64,000 bases of DNA from Rhyzopertha dominica (taxonomy: Eukaryota; Arthropoda; Insecta; Coleoptera; Bostrichidae), in NCBI GenBank assembly GCA_025024175.1, contig QCXZ01000001.1:36636942-36700941 (forward strand), read 5' to 3'. The notes under the pieces are model-generated. The model did no database searches and was not told where the DNA came from. It worked only from the letters and a program-made list of their open reading frames with translations. A program made the translations under genes and the position numbers. Positions 46,801 through 58,380 of this stretch are shown piece by piece (position 1 is the first letter of the stretch; every line of letters starts with the position of its first letter).

Positions 46801-49800
46801 AAGGATCAAATGATTGTCCCTGGCATATACCTGAATTGTACGTTAGAGTACTATAAGTTGGTTCAAAACCATAGGCTGCATCAAACACGGGAAAAGGTGG
46901 TTCATAATATCTAGTGGTACGTGATGCATCATATGATATGGGAAAAACTCGAGGATCATGTGCAAAACTATGATTTCTTTCTAGTTTTTGCTTATGTACA
47001 TTTGAGTAAGTTTTTCGACTCATACTTTCAGATTTAGTTAAGCTTCTATCAGTTGTACACATATGACCTTGTGGGTGATTTGGTATTTTGATGGATAAAT
47101 CTTGAAAGCGATCTTCAAGTAAGAGGGTTGGACTTGGAGTCCTAATAAACTGATCGTTATCATGCGATAAATCACGGCAAGAATTGTGTGGGGGCCTTGG
47201 ATTTGGAAATGGTCTGGTTAAAAGCTCTCTGGATTTGGCAAAATAAAATTCTGCTGAGGCTTGATCCCACAAAGGAAGCCTAAGACTGCTTGCAGCTGTA
47301 CCATCAGGAGAGGACAGAGAACTTTTTAATTTCTAACAGAGCAAAACAAAAGTAAAAAAAAATAAAAATAAATGTGAAACAGGCAAAGGGAAGATATAAT
47401 AAATGTTAGTATTTCTGTATCACAAGAAATCCCTCAATGGTAAGCAGTTTCAGTAATTACTAAAAGAAAAAGTTTTGTAATATACCGGGTGTTAAAAGCT
47501 GTCATTGTTCTCTCCTACTTTAAAGTACCCTCTTATTTCATTTTGAGATTTAAGTAGTTCATTCACAGTTAACACAATTTAGCTATTCTGTCTTTGTACT
47601 TAAGCCTTGTCTTGTTTAAAATCTGTAAAATTTTAACTGCTGTATATTCTTTACTGATCTTTTTTGTTCAAGCTACTACAAATATAGGAAGACACATTCT
47701 AAAATTTTATATAACATATAATAATAACTTAATTAACTTAAATCCCATTATTTTGGTTCTTCATTAAATTCCTGGCAGTTTATTTAGTAATGCTCCTACT
47801 TGCCCTTCTCCATTTAAAAACAAAATCTTTGGTACTGGAGGCTACTTGTTTAGTCTTTGTAACTTCTTTTTGCAGAAAGCCCAAAATTTTTCAATTGGCT
47901 GACACAGTATCAAAATTCGTTTTCCCGTAAAAAAAATTTTTAACAAATTTTTCATAATGTGCAGATACCAAAACAGGCCAAATTGATGTAGCCGCCCTGC
48001 ACTGACAGATTGCCTGCCACATAAGATACTTTTTAACAAATTTTTATATGCTGATAGTTGTTTCAGATTCGGGAAGAAGCTCTCCTTTAAAAGCTGTATA
48101 ATGTGGTGCACTTGGCAGATTTGTAGAATCTGCTTTTACATATGTTTCGTCATACAATACCAAGCAAGGAGTGTTTCCCTAATTAAATTGTACAGCTTTC
48201 GGACTCGTGTTTTAATAATTTATTACTGCTTTACATTAACTTTAGGAGCTTTCTGTTTTCTATACATTCTACCACATTTTTGGCAATGTCTCTGATAGAT
48301 ATGGTGTGATTTTTCATATAAACTTTAACAATTTTTTGGTCTATTTGTAATAGAAATGTAATTAAATATAGGAGACAGAAAACAAGATTGCTAGGCCAAG
48401 GTAGTGACTACTTGAATTAATTGAAATTACATTACTGTCGATGATTTTTTAACTTTAAAAGGACTCAAAAACCAATATAGTAGTGATAAAGGAAACCGTG
48501 CAGTAACAGTAAACCAAGTTGTATTCCCTATGGCTACGCACCTAAGCATTAACTATATGTGATTATATCAGAACTAAAAATGAAGAACTGCCATTTCCCA
48601 GTAAATGGTGCCAGCATGTCAAAAATGGTAAGGTCACTGAATCTTGAAAGGTAGTCACAACGATTGCACAATATATATTTTTCATATATAGTTTGTCCAG
48701 CCAAACAAAGCGGTTACGTCATTAAATGAAAAAGCTCACAGTTGCCAAACCAATTTTGCAAAGTGAAATATCAAAATACAAATGCCAAATTGACATTTGA
48801 TTGTCATTTTGAAGTGTGAATGTGAAATTTTGAAATAAAGACCGTATTCATATAATAGAGGTAAACCTATATTATCTCTACATCTACGGTCGCAGATGAC
48901 ATTAGTTAAGATACAATATTTTTGATTGCTGGTGTCAACCTTACAGTTCAGTGAAGTTTTACTGCCCAAGGCACATGTTAATTTTGAGCAAACGAAGGAA
49001 TAAATAAACAAACTAAAGACGTAGTTGAATGTTGTTTGCAATTCACTGAAAACAAAATGTTCAATACTACAAGAAAGTCATGATCACGCAACGAGGAAGC
49101 TTACTTCCATCATAGTTTTCACGTTCGTTTTCAAAGTAGGTAATAAGCTAAAGAAACATTTCTTTAACCTAACAAGGATAAGGTTTCGGCATTTATGTTT
49201 ATTAGTAGCTGTGGCTAGAAAGATCTGATTACACCTGTTTTTTCAAACACTAAACACCAAGATATAACCTCAAATCCCAGCATGTGTGCTGTAACTTGTA
49301 GGAATCACAACCGTGGCAAAAACGCACATGGCTGACAACCTAAACCGGTTGGATCAACGTTTTCAGATTTTCACTTTAACATTTGAACGACCCCGTATAT
49401 AGGTATTCTAAAATATGTATTACATAATTTAATGTAAAAGAAACGTAAATAAACACAGAAATTTATTGAAAAGTATTTCGTTTAAATGGTATTTATGTCC
49501 GAATAGAACATTTAAATTTAGGTATGCTTAACAATTTTTTTCACTCTAACATTTGAACGACCTCGTATATTGGCATTTTAAAATATGCAATACAAAATTT
49601 AACGTACCAGGAACGTAAGTTAACAGAGAAATTTATTAAAAAGTTTTTCGTTTAAATGTTATTTATGTCCGAATAGAAGATTTAAAGAATCCTTAATAAT
49701 TTTCTTGCACTTCTACATTTTAATGACCTCATATATTGGCATTCTAAATATGCATTACATAATTTAACGTACAAGAAATGAAAGTTAACAGAGAAATTTA

Positions 49801-52800
49801 TTGAAAAGTATTCCATTTAAATGTTATTTATGTCCGAATAGAAGATTTAAAGAATCCGTAATAATTTTTCTTTACTTTAACATTTTATCAACCTCGTATA
49901 TTGGCATCCTAAAATATGCATTACATAATTTAACGTACAAGAAACGTAAGTTAACAGAGAAATTTATTGAAAATTATTTCGTTTAAATGTTATTTATGTC
50001 GGAATAGAAGATTTAAAGAATCCTTAATAATTTTTTTTCATTAACATTTTAACGACCTCGTATATTGGGATTCTAAAATATACATTAGATAATTTAACAT
50101 ACAAGAAACGTAAGTTAAGAGAGAAATTTATTGAAAACTATTCCGTTTAAATGTTATTTATGTCCGAATAGAAGATTTAAATTAAAGAATGCTTAACAAT
50201 TTTATTCACTCTAACATTTGAACTACCCCGTATATTGGCATTCTAAAATATGCATTACATAACTTAATGTACAAGAAACGTAAGTTAACAGAGAAATTTA
50301 TTGAAGAGTATTTCGTTTAAATGTTATTTATGTCCAAATAGAACATTTTAATTAAGGTATGCTTAACAATTTATTTCACCCTAACATTTGAACAACCCTG
50401 TATATAGGTATTCTAAAATATGCATTACATAACTTAATGTACAGAAACATCAGTAAACACAGAAATTTATTGAAAAGTATTTTGTTTAAATGGTAATTAT
50501 GTCCGAATAGAACATTTAAATTTAAGTATGCTAACAAATAATTTTTTTCATTCTAACATTTGAACGACCTCGTATATTGGCATTTTAAAATATATATTAC
50601 ATAATTTAACGTATCAGAAACATAAGTTAACAGAGAAATTTATTGAAAAGTATTCCGTTTAAATGTTATTTATGTCCGAATAGAACATTAAAATTTAGGT
50701 ATGCTTAACAATTTTTTTCATTCTAACATTTGAACGACCCCATATATTGGTATTCTAAAATAAGCATTACACAATTTAACATACAAGAAACATAAGTTAA
50801 CAGAGAAATTTATTGAAAAGTATTCCTTTTAAATGTTATTTATGTCAGGATAGAAGATTTAAAGAATCCTTAATATTTTTTTGTTCACTTTAACATTTAA
50901 ATGCCCTTGTATAATGGCATTCTAAAATATGCACTACATAATTTAACGTACAAGAAAAGGAAGTTGACACAGATATTTATTGAAAATTATTTCGTTTAAA
51001 TGTTATTTAAGTTTTTACCATTGAGCTTAATGTGCATTTGTTTATTTCAGTGTAGCAGCAAGAAAGCATTGTTTATGATGTAACTGCTTTGTTTTGCTGG
51101 ATAAATTATAGTTTCTGAAACTTACGTCTCTGTTAATGACCTATGTGACAGGTATGACAGCGATGGTTGCTAGACGAAGTTAAAATTCTACAATATTTGC
51201 TACCCCATCTCTCGCTCGCATCATAGGGAAAAGGATCATTCCGTCTTTTGTGTTCTAATGTCACAAGGAAAGGGTAGGCATCTGTCAACAACTTCTCATC
51301 ATTAGATTTGTACACTTTTATCAACATAATACACTTTTTTCTGTGCAAATGTGTCAAAGTGTAAGCCAAATAAGCGTTATTTGCATGAAATCTTGCTTGT
51401 TTGCCAAAAATAAAGAAAAAATTGCAATGCAGGCTTGTGTGATTATAGAAACTTTAAGGTTGCAATGGGGTATAAGACACTTTTCTGGAAAAATATGTTT
51501 TGTGAAGCTAAAGGTATGCTAATGCTAATTCCAAAATATTTCTTTCGTCTGTGGAGTTTTAATGCCCTAAAAAAATTATTGTAAATTGGCGGGAGACAAC
51601 GCCCCTTTTTAAACGCGGCCAGTACATACGTCATCATGACGTATGTACTGGTCGAACGTTTGACAACAGAGAAAGGCAATCAGCTGACGGACATGCCCGT
51701 AACCAATGACAAATGACAGCATGACACTGAAAGACGAAAGTGCACGTGTTTGTGTTTGGTTATGTATAGTATTCACAGATTTTGCTATTTGTTATTTGAT
51801 GATGTGATCAATACGCGATAAGCTGCTCGAATCAGTCTATATGCTTCCTGATGATATTTTGCCTATAAACTGAGAAATGGTATTAATACACCCAGTTTTC
51901 GACAACTCTAAAGTACCCATTAGTTTAGGTTATGTTTACATAAACATATGATCATGTAAATAAACTTGGCAAGGACATACAATGATGCCAAGTGTGCAAC
52001 AGACTGAATACGATTGGCTGGAAAGAAGCGCGAATTCGGCAAGTCATTGAAACCAGGACGAACGGACCCTTCAGATTTGTAATTGTTATAAACTATTCGT
52101 ATGCAATTTTTTTAAATAACTGATGGTTGTATTAGGATAGTAGAGCAAAATAGAAACATTGTAAGTGATTGTCTTGTTCAGTTTCAATAGTTGTCTTATA
52201 CCCCATTAGTTAAAAAAAGCATCACAAATGGTTTTAATGTTAATGTTAATTTTGAAAACACAGAATTGGAGGTATTATGGAAGAAGATAAATGTCAAACA
52301 TGACAAGAATTTGCACATTAATTGGGAGTGACTAACAAGCGATCATGTGAAAACCTCAAAAATTACTCAAAAGCAAAGAAATTAGGAGTTATACGAGTTG
52401 AAGTGAAAAAGGAAGGTTACTGGTTTAGCTTAGCATGGTGTATTATGAGCTGCTGCAATCTGGTGAAACCATTACAGGAGCTCGCTACCGAACACAACTA
52501 ATATGTGTTTAAGCCGAGCATTGAAGTGACAAAGCGATTTTGCTGTATGAAAACGCTCGGCAACATGTTGCTCAGATTGCAAAAACCTATTTTGAAACAC
52601 TGAAATGGGTCGTCCTACGTAGACCGCTGTATTTTCCAGACATCGCCCCTCCTGACTATTAGCTAATACAATTAATAACACATGGCTTGCCTGAGCACGA
52701 CTTCTGTTCATACGAAATATTTAAAAAAATAAAAATTGGGTCAACTCCTGGCTGGACTCAGAAGATGAGCTTTTTTCGACACATAATAAGTATGGATGCA

Positions 52801-55800
52801 CAGTTTTGAAGAATAATTAGGTAGTTAAATTTGGAAAAAACGGCGGTTTTACATTTGTAATGCTCTAATGCACTGATGGGAAAGAAGCAATGTTACTTCT
52901 GGACACCCTTTAGGAACCTGGGGAGGTCGTATAAGCACCCATGGACTGTAATTTCAAAAGATTAATGGAGTAATATATCTCTTAGAAGGTGCTGCAGCAA
53001 GCTTTCAATCCTATATCCCTATGCAACAATAATTAATAATTGCTTATCTCAATAGAAGTAATCATGTCAAATAAATGCAGGATTCATTCATTCATGTATA
53101 TTTACACATTTTGCCTATACACTAATGTAATACAATGAGCTTGTAATCCACACTCGTTTGCCAGCTTTTTCAAATAGGCGAATGTTAACTTTGAGTTTTC
53201 TTTTGTCCAAGAAAACCAAAAAATAACAGTGAATCTTTCAATAAATCATCATTCCTTATTCCTCAGATGCACAATAACAAAATATGAATTGTGTGTGTGA
53301 TTCCATGTCAATTAGGTTAACTTGGAGGAGTAATCACAAGGTGGTGTACAGCTTATTTTCTATTTCATATATTAAAACTGTTTCAAATTAAATTGCATAA
53401 AATTAAGTGATGATAAAATACATATCTTTTAAAAAATAGGTGACTTTCTGTTAAACTGGAGGTGTACTTAAATATTATAAATAAATTAAATATATCTCGA
53501 CTGAAAAGACTTAGGCTTAGGAACTTCACCAACTACTAATAGAAATATCGAGACACCCAGTATATTGAATACATTATCAACGTTTCTACTTACCAATATA
53601 GGGATTTAAATGTTAATTCTTTTAATATAATACAAATATTAATAGCACTGCCTCACCATTAGACCAACATTACAAATTTTAATGTTAAGTGGTACATGTC
53701 AACTATGTATATTTCTACTTGTATGTTTTACAGAGTAACTCTATTTTAAAACATACATATATTAATATTCAAATACTCCTGTAATTTCCGTCAAATTATT
53801 TGACAAATGTATTAGACACTTAAACCATTACACAATTTAAATTACAGCAATGAGCAAACATTCTTGAAATGTGGTTCGTAACTGCATAACTGGCCTACGA
53901 CAATGGTATGAGCGTAACAAAAAATCATCTACAAGTTTAAGCTTCTATATGAAAACTAATTAAGAATATATACATATCTAATATCTACCTACACTAATAT
54001 GATAAAATTTATTTTACATTTGTACTTCCTTTAGAATGAAATATTTTAAGAAAACTGGAAAATTAGACAATTTCAAATTTAAAACTTCAGTGGAATGAAG
54101 TGGTCATTTAAAAGTGGAGAGAGCCACTTATAATTTAATAAATCAACTTTATTTATGATGAAAACAAATGCACTCTAAAAATGAATATGGAAATTTTGAA
54201 ACTGTGAAATATCCATGGTGACATTTTTCTTAGGTAAATTATTACTGATTATTATTCACCCAATAATATATAGGTACAGTTGGCTTCAGGCCTAATGGTG
54301 CAGTATTACTAAATACTATTAAAACTAGTCAATTTATAGGCTTAAATATTAGACAGCAATATAAGTTTCTACATACCTGTAGATCAGGTGTAGAATGTGC
54401 CTCTTCAGAAAAGTTCCGCCTTTCAACATTCTTCTCAGGTTCACCAACACTAGGGAACCGAAAACTAAACTTCCTTTTATTCGGTGAGACCGGTGTAGTT
54501 GGTACTGGTGTAGTCATGGACCTTGTACTGATTTCATTTGCCAAAGCAATGGCTGTTTCTAATGTTTTTTTATCATGAGAAGAAATAGGCTTCACGGTCG
54601 CCTGTTTTTTTGGTTTTGACAGACGTTCACGGAGTTCATTGCTCTTGTTGGAACATTCATGGTCGACTGGTGAAAGAGGTGGCTGCTGTCCTAGAGAACT
54701 AAACATCATCTCCATTTCAGCCATAAGGGATGGACCAAGGTCTAAATGAGGACTGTTGGCGTTTTCTTCATCGCTTATCTCATGATACTCATGATCTTGA
54801 TTAGGTGCAGGTGGCAATGGAATATGATCAGTATCTAGCAGGGGTGCCGCTTCTAGATCTTTATGAGGCCTGTACGGGGCCACAACTTGTGTGGGAACAC
54901 AGCCATACTGAAATATAATGATAACCAAATAATGCTAGGATAGTCTATTCATGTTAAAGTTAAATTTTTAATTGAAAGACAAAGTAAGCTCACTGAAAAA
55001 GTATGTACGGTAGACTCGAAACAGTACCCTTATTATAAAAGGTATTAAATATACATTAAAAAATGCTTTTTAAATAATACATAAATTCAGCAAACTTAAT
55101 GATTCTTTCTGTTAAACTAAAATTTATATCAATTTTATTTTTTAAAAGATACCTTTTGATATTACTACATATTTCAAGAACATCACAAGTGATGTAGATA
55201 AATACACACTAAGATATTCGCTATACAATTAAATAGGAAAAATTCCCTATGCATGTTTTGTTAAATAACATTTTTATTTTGAAAAATTTATTATTTGGGT
55301 TTCTTCAGTAATGTTTGTTACAAAAAAATCAAAATTAAAATATTATTTTAAATATGTCCACTATTGCAATTTATTGTATTGTTTGTAAATTTGGAGTTAT
55401 TTTCAAATATCCTGTAATTTTTCCAGGTTTTTTTAAAACCACAATAAACAGTCTCCAATGCATGTTTACTATATTTGCCGAGCCCAGTTTGGGTAAACAC
55501 AAAATTTCTTTACATGAAAAAATATGGTATGGATCTTTGGAGTCACCTTAATTCCTAATTCCAGAAACTTGTTTTTTAATTCTTCAATTTTATCTTTGAA
55601 ATTGTTCAAGTTTTTCGCAGAGCAACTTTCAATTACTTTGTCCACCCTTTTCAGACATTTCACATACTTCAAGCAGAGAAGTGGACATACTTATCTTAAA
55701 TAATCCATTAAAAAAATGTTCCTCTGTGGTAAATTTCACGATTCACATTGCTGTTCAGATATTTCTGGAAACTTTTTACTCATAACATTAAAAATTGTAT

Positions 55801-58380
55801 TAACCGCCCCCCCAAATTAAAAGCAGCTCTTGTAAGAGAACATGATAATAAGATTGTTCATTTTGCAGTACAAATAACAGGCACATGTACACATTTTTTA
55901 ATTATTTGGCACTGCTATTAAACTTCCACTGTCTTTCCACATTTTACAATTCATTAGGCTGTCTTCCAAACTTCGTACAGAACCTACAACACCTAAACTC
56001 TCATTATGACCGCAGTACCATGTGCATGGATGTAGTGATGCATAAGATATTATTCCTGTCAAAATGTTTGCCATTTATGTTATCAGTTTCTGCCAAAAAA
56101 TAGTTTAATTTTTTACAGAAACATTGTGATGGTTTCAGGGACTTGCCTGACAATACAAATAATAAATAATTTTTTGACGCCAGGGTTGGGTAGGTATGTT
56201 TTCACTTTCATTTTCATAACCAAAAACTTCATCATCCATCAAATTGAGACAAAGTTTTAGTACCTAAAAGTGTGCCATAAGTTATCATTGTCCTTTTTCA
56301 TGTTTTCTCTTAATCTTCTTAATGATTTCTAGTAATTTCTTTATTTCCTGGATTAGAGCCTCAAAACTTTTTCGCAAACAGAGAACAGAAACTTTTTTGT
56401 ATTCTCTTCAAGAGACTTTGTTTGATTCAGTTAATACATTTGTCATCATATTTTGCACCATGGACAATTAATAATAATTTGTAAAATGTTAAGGATTGAG
56501 TACATATTTTGATACTATAAATGCGACCAATACGTCATGTTTAACAACATTATCTTGAAGTTTACCAAAGTGGAACTTTTAACAGAAATTCATAAACAAT
56601 TTAAAAAAAGAACTTTCTCAAATTAGAAATAACAATGACCGTGAAAATCCATGTCCTTATATATTTTTATGTCTGAATTTTAAGAAATGAACAAAATTGG
56701 GTTTGGTCAGATTTAATAAACAAGCTTTAGTGTACGTTAAAAAAAAAAACATAAAAGCCTTCAAAATATTTGTGAGTAATCTTCGATTTTCAAAGCAGTT
56801 TTTAAAACTAATTGTCTTATAAAATAGCAGTCATATTTAAAATAAAAATTTTGTTTATCTTGTTACCTTAAATTGAATATTAATTAAATACTAAACAAGT
56901 AAGCTTTAAAAAATCTAACATCATAATTTTATTAAACTATTTAAAACTGCCTTTTATAATTTATTTTTATTAATTTAAATTATTCAAAATAAATAGCAAA
57001 TTGATAAAATACAGGTAGTATTATTTACGCATATGCTATTTAATAAAAAAGCATTTGTAAACCACTAAAGAATATTTCTATTTCATATTTTTTGTAATGA
57101 ATGGTGGGCAAAATCTTGGGATAAACATCAAATTTGGCAAACCATATATTTTTTAGCATGATCTATTAATGGAAATTTTTTACTGAACAATAAGCTCTAA
57201 AGTTCTAAAAATATGTGTTATTGAGTTGCACAATAAATTGTATTTAAAATTATGTGTCATTAACTCCACTAATATTGCTGTTCGGGTTTTGAGAGATTTT
57301 TGAAATAAGTGTTTCATATTGGTATCCACACTAGAGGTGATGAAAATGAAATGAAATGGATTTGAAGATGACCTCAAAACTAAGTGTGAATCAGAATTAT
57401 ATGGCATAGATTGAAAGATTGAATGTATTGAATTGTATGTTTTATCCCACATTTCAACTTTATTTATCACTTAAGTAAGCAACTAATGTAGATAATGAGG
57501 ATTTTTAAATTGATTATGTTTCAGCCAAAACTGGCAATACATGAACATTAAGTTATAAATATATTCAAAATTGAGTTGTGTTGAAGCATTACAGAAAATA
57601 ATATTAAGAACATCATTGTAATTGAAATGGGTATTTGCAATAGGCCTGTTCACAAATTTTATAATTTATCAAGAACTTAGTAATATCTGGGTAGCTAATC
57701 AACACCGTCAAAAGTAGATTTTAATTTGCTTTTACAGTTTTCAAAATTAAAACCCAAAGGATTACACACACGGGCCCTTCGTGCTGATACGTAGGTATTA
57801 CAGGTAGCCCAGTAGTATGCCCGGTAGCCACGGTAACAAATGTGGCGCCTTTATTATCCGCGATTTTAAATATAATGTTCTTTGAAAGTGATTTATTCAA
57901 AATACACGTAATTGTTATCAAATATCTGTCGATCAGTCGCTCGGCAGAACATTTGAGTTTAATTAACCTGATCGGTATGCCACGCAGTTACTGTAATAAT
58001 AAATTACCTTATATAAAGTGCTCAAAGCTCAAAAGCTGGAGGCTTATCAGTGCCCTAAATACTACTGAAAGATGTACAGTTTTTATAAAATTAAATTTTA
58101 AATAAAATGAAGGCTTACATTTCCTTTAGTTCCACCCAAAAAACTCAGGTCGCCAAAATATGCGCCATCCAGACCAACATGCCCAGTATGTTTCAAATCT
58201 CCTTGAGGAGCACTGATCATTTCACTTCGTAACTTTCTTCTTGCTGAACTTCTTGTAGATTCACTACGCAGCATTGTTGAAGATGGAAGGTCACTACCCA
58301 AGTAAGTAACAACGCTGATTGGATCAAATAATCCTGTTTTGCCACTAGCTGTGACACCTTTCCAAAGAGGTCGGTGGGTT
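34810..58380 (-). CDS. Ack: Activated Cdc42 kinase homolog (Ack/TNK2), C-terminal exons, partial
   Basis: Six minus-strand exons join in phase: 58380-58119, 54907-54377, 47332-46526, 43776-43478, 37724-37175 and 35010-34810 (about 883 residues). The first begins with the end of an SH3 domain (HRPLWKGVTASGKTGLFDP) and holds the CRIB Cdc42-binding motif (MISAPQGDLKHTGHVG). The next is proline- and acid-rich (DHIPLPPAPNQDHEY). Exon 5 carries PIPLPPRDRNKVLLAIKPRH, resembling the Mig-6/EGFR-binding region of ACK1. The last exon encodes two helical UBA-like repeats (NEQCLHALEHADWDVMKAIK and QTCNAALEATSWDVTKAAQW). Ack is a cytosolic non-receptor tyrosine kinase acting downstream of Cdc42 and in endocytosis (family knowledge). 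Kinase and SAM exons lie beyond the right edge. Two sites suggest alternative processing (43654-43704 and 46403-46526). Confidence 0.9.
35170..36000 (-). pseudogene. Non-LTR retrotransposon reverse transcriptase fragment
   Basis: On the minus strand, 35490-35401 reads FVLLDSSKAFDTTGHDLLYA then KLKYYGF, the RT motif with the first catalytic aspartate region (LLDLSKAFDTVDH in relatives). Upstream, 35986-35800 gives LSNIEDINAYFAQFFQEINN, like the linker before the RT domain. Frames are broken and the C-terminus is missing. It sits in the last Ack intron. Confidence 0.65.
36001..37174. other. Ack last-intron sequence, nothing recognised
   Basis: No coding motif or bounded repeat. Two N bases occur near 36139-36164. 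Confidence 0.5.
38264..38298 (-). other. Possible degenerate hammerhead core (left Penelope arm)
   Basis: The minus strand has GACAAAG, a stem ATTAC/GTAAT with loop AGTT, then TGAAACGTC. GAAAC-GTC is typical of Penelope hammerheads, but the CUGANGA box is degraded. A mirror copy lies at 39401-39435 on the plus strand. Confidence 0.3.
38481..38834 (-). pseudogene. Penelope-like GIY-YIG domain fragment, left arm
   Basis: This is an open fragment of 117 residues without a start codon of its own. It shows GVYKITCSCGKCYIGQTKRK (GIY-YIG core with CxC), then RLKEHIRATRL and a conserved AEHSYLTRHMIDF region, ending DIWKAIL. It is the C-terminal nuclease of a Penelope-like element without the RT. The protein is identical to the copy at 38865-39218. 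Confidence 0.8.
38865..39218 (+). pseudogene. Penelope-like GIY-YIG domain fragment, right arm
   Basis: Mirror copy of 38481-38834 with the same translation. The frame enters directly from the 26-bp spacer, where the RT part should be. Confidence 0.8.
39511..41499. other. Ack intron sequence, no gene recognised
   Basis: About 2 kb with no bounded repeat that I could define. A GC-rich patch at 40625-40690 (GGGGGGTGCAAGGGGTGCAA) stands out but matches nothing I know. Confidence 0.5.
41500..42170 (-). pseudogene. Second non-LTR retrotransposon RT fragment
   Basis: The minus strand from 42150 reads ALVDNRLVLLELQDFSEAFN with LIYHKFLFAILEYIDIGQSA, matching the RT block around LLDFSKAFDTLNH. From 41836 it reads LFTIYTSVITKSIKFCSLHS then YANDSQLHYS, a variant of the YADDTQL catalytic box, and continues to LVNPKK. 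A Penelope relic interrupts it at 41956-42001. Frames are broken. Confidence 0.7.
41941..42016. mobile_element. 46-bp Penelope relic with 15-bp target duplication
   Basis: ATTGTAAAGCTGATT occurs at 41941-41955 and 42002-42016. Between them, 20 bases of the 5' end of the 38-kb Penelope family (CGAGGGTGAATGCTTTCAGC) are joined directly to 25 bases of its 3' end (GATCTATCCGACAAAATATT...). It interrupts the RT fragment, so it inserted after that element. Confidence 0.85.
42194..43188. mobile_element. ~1-kb foldback element with TACAGGGTGTCCCATTTT ends
   Basis: The left end at 42194 and right end at 43188 are inverted copies, with arms of roughly 490 bp. Example pairs are GAGTATCTCGGTAACTATTA (42226) with its complement near 43154, and TTTGTTTTAAAGCTATAGCC with GGCTATGGCTTTAAAACAAA. 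The ends TACAGGG/CCCTGTA suggest TA-targeting mariner-type transposition. No transposase. Confidence 0.8.
43654..43704 (-). other. 51-nt in-frame candidate intron inside an Ack exon
   Basis: Within exon 43776-43478, the sequence CAA|GTAAGTATATTAG begins a stretch that ends CTGTATTATCAG, exactly 51 nt later. It has a strong donor and acceptor, is a multiple of three, and contains no stop. Removing it would delete 17 residues (VSILASKWKSVTYLYYQ) and join DITQ to LMHGDNPLRMLRSG. Confidence 0.5.
43777..46402. other. Ack intron sequence, nothing recognised
   Basis: AT-rich, with three N bases between 44291 and 44418. No bounded repeat or coding signal. Confidence 0.5.
46403..46526 (-). other. Alternative Ack C-terminus by reading past the donor at 46525
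   Basis: Exon 47332-46526 ends at CAA|GTGAGTGG. If the donor is ignored, the frame stays open for 40 codons (SGKLFGKSPPPSSTVLSGLS..., ending in a serine-rich SSSDSSL) to a TAG at 46403. The peptide has coding-like composition. That form would lack the Mig-6-like and UBA regions. Confidence 0.5.
47333..49365. other. Ack intron, mostly unrecognised
   Basis: TATACCGGGTGTTAAAAGCT at about 47484 looks like a transposon end, but I found no partner. The minus-strand frame 47842-48111 has no family I recognise. Confidence 0.4.
49366..51010. repeat. Tandem array, ~168-bp monomer, about ten copies
   Basis: The landmark GAACGACCCCGTATA (variants) recurs at about 49385, 49555, 49721, 49887, 50051, 50218, 50388, 50560, 50730 and 50897, with spacings of 164-172 bp. 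Each unit also has AGAGAAATTTATTGAAAAGT and AAATGTTATTTATGTCCGAA. Copies differ by point changes and short indels. The array lies in an Ack intron. Monomer length is near that of a nucleosome, as in many insect satellites. Confidence 0.93.
51464..52207. mobile_element. 744-bp element with 16-bp perfect inverted ends
   Basis: AATGGGGTATAAGACA at 51464-51479 is repeated exactly inverted at 52192-52207. No target duplication was recognised. It carries a strong internal hairpin at 51619-51651 and no coding region. Confidence 0.6.
51619..51651. repeat. Perfect 16-bp-stem hairpin
   Basis: CCAGTACATACGTCAT, one C, then the exact reverse complement. It lies near the first quarter of the 51464-52207 element. 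Confidence 0.85.
52265..52830 (+). pseudogene. Decayed mariner transposase
   Basis: Pieces in different frames match mariner order: LGVTNKRSCENLKNYSKAKK-like early text; ELLQSGETITGARYRTQL (around 52450-52500), the typical run after the first catalytic region; then residues resembling ARQHVAQIAKTYFETLKWVV and IAPPDY-like remnants; and HGLPEHDFCSYEIFKKIKIG (52682-52735). Many stops and frameshifts. Ends were not identified. It lies in an Ack intron. Confidence 0.7.
52831..54376. other. Ack intron, nothing recognised
   Basis: AT-rich intron without bounded repeats or coding motifs. Confidence 0.5.
55430..55680 (-). pseudogene. Transposon-derived domain fragment
   Basis: The minus strand reads KRVDKVIESCSAKNLNNFKD then ELGIKVTPKIHTIFFHVKKF. 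After a frame change it reads GLGKYSKHALETVYCGFKKT. This pattern (VTPK-H-FFHV, then GLG-SEQ-E) recurs in uncharacterised transposon-derived proteins of invertebrates. I cannot name the superfamily. It is broken and lies in an Ack intron. Confidence 0.4.
55681..58118. other. Ack intron, nothing certain
   Basis: The part up to about 56460 may be upstream sequence of the same decayed transposon. The rest is AT-rich without recognisable content, apart from a GC-richer patch at 57765-57850. Confidence 0.4.

Noticed and set aside
47842..48111. Minus-strand 89-codon frame with several leucines and lysines
   Set aside because: No family was recognised and there is no splice or repeat context. It may be a transposon remnant, but I cannot support it.
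49366..51010. CRISPR-like reading of the regular array
   Set aside because: Units are contiguous 168-bp repeats without unique spacers, in an animal intron.
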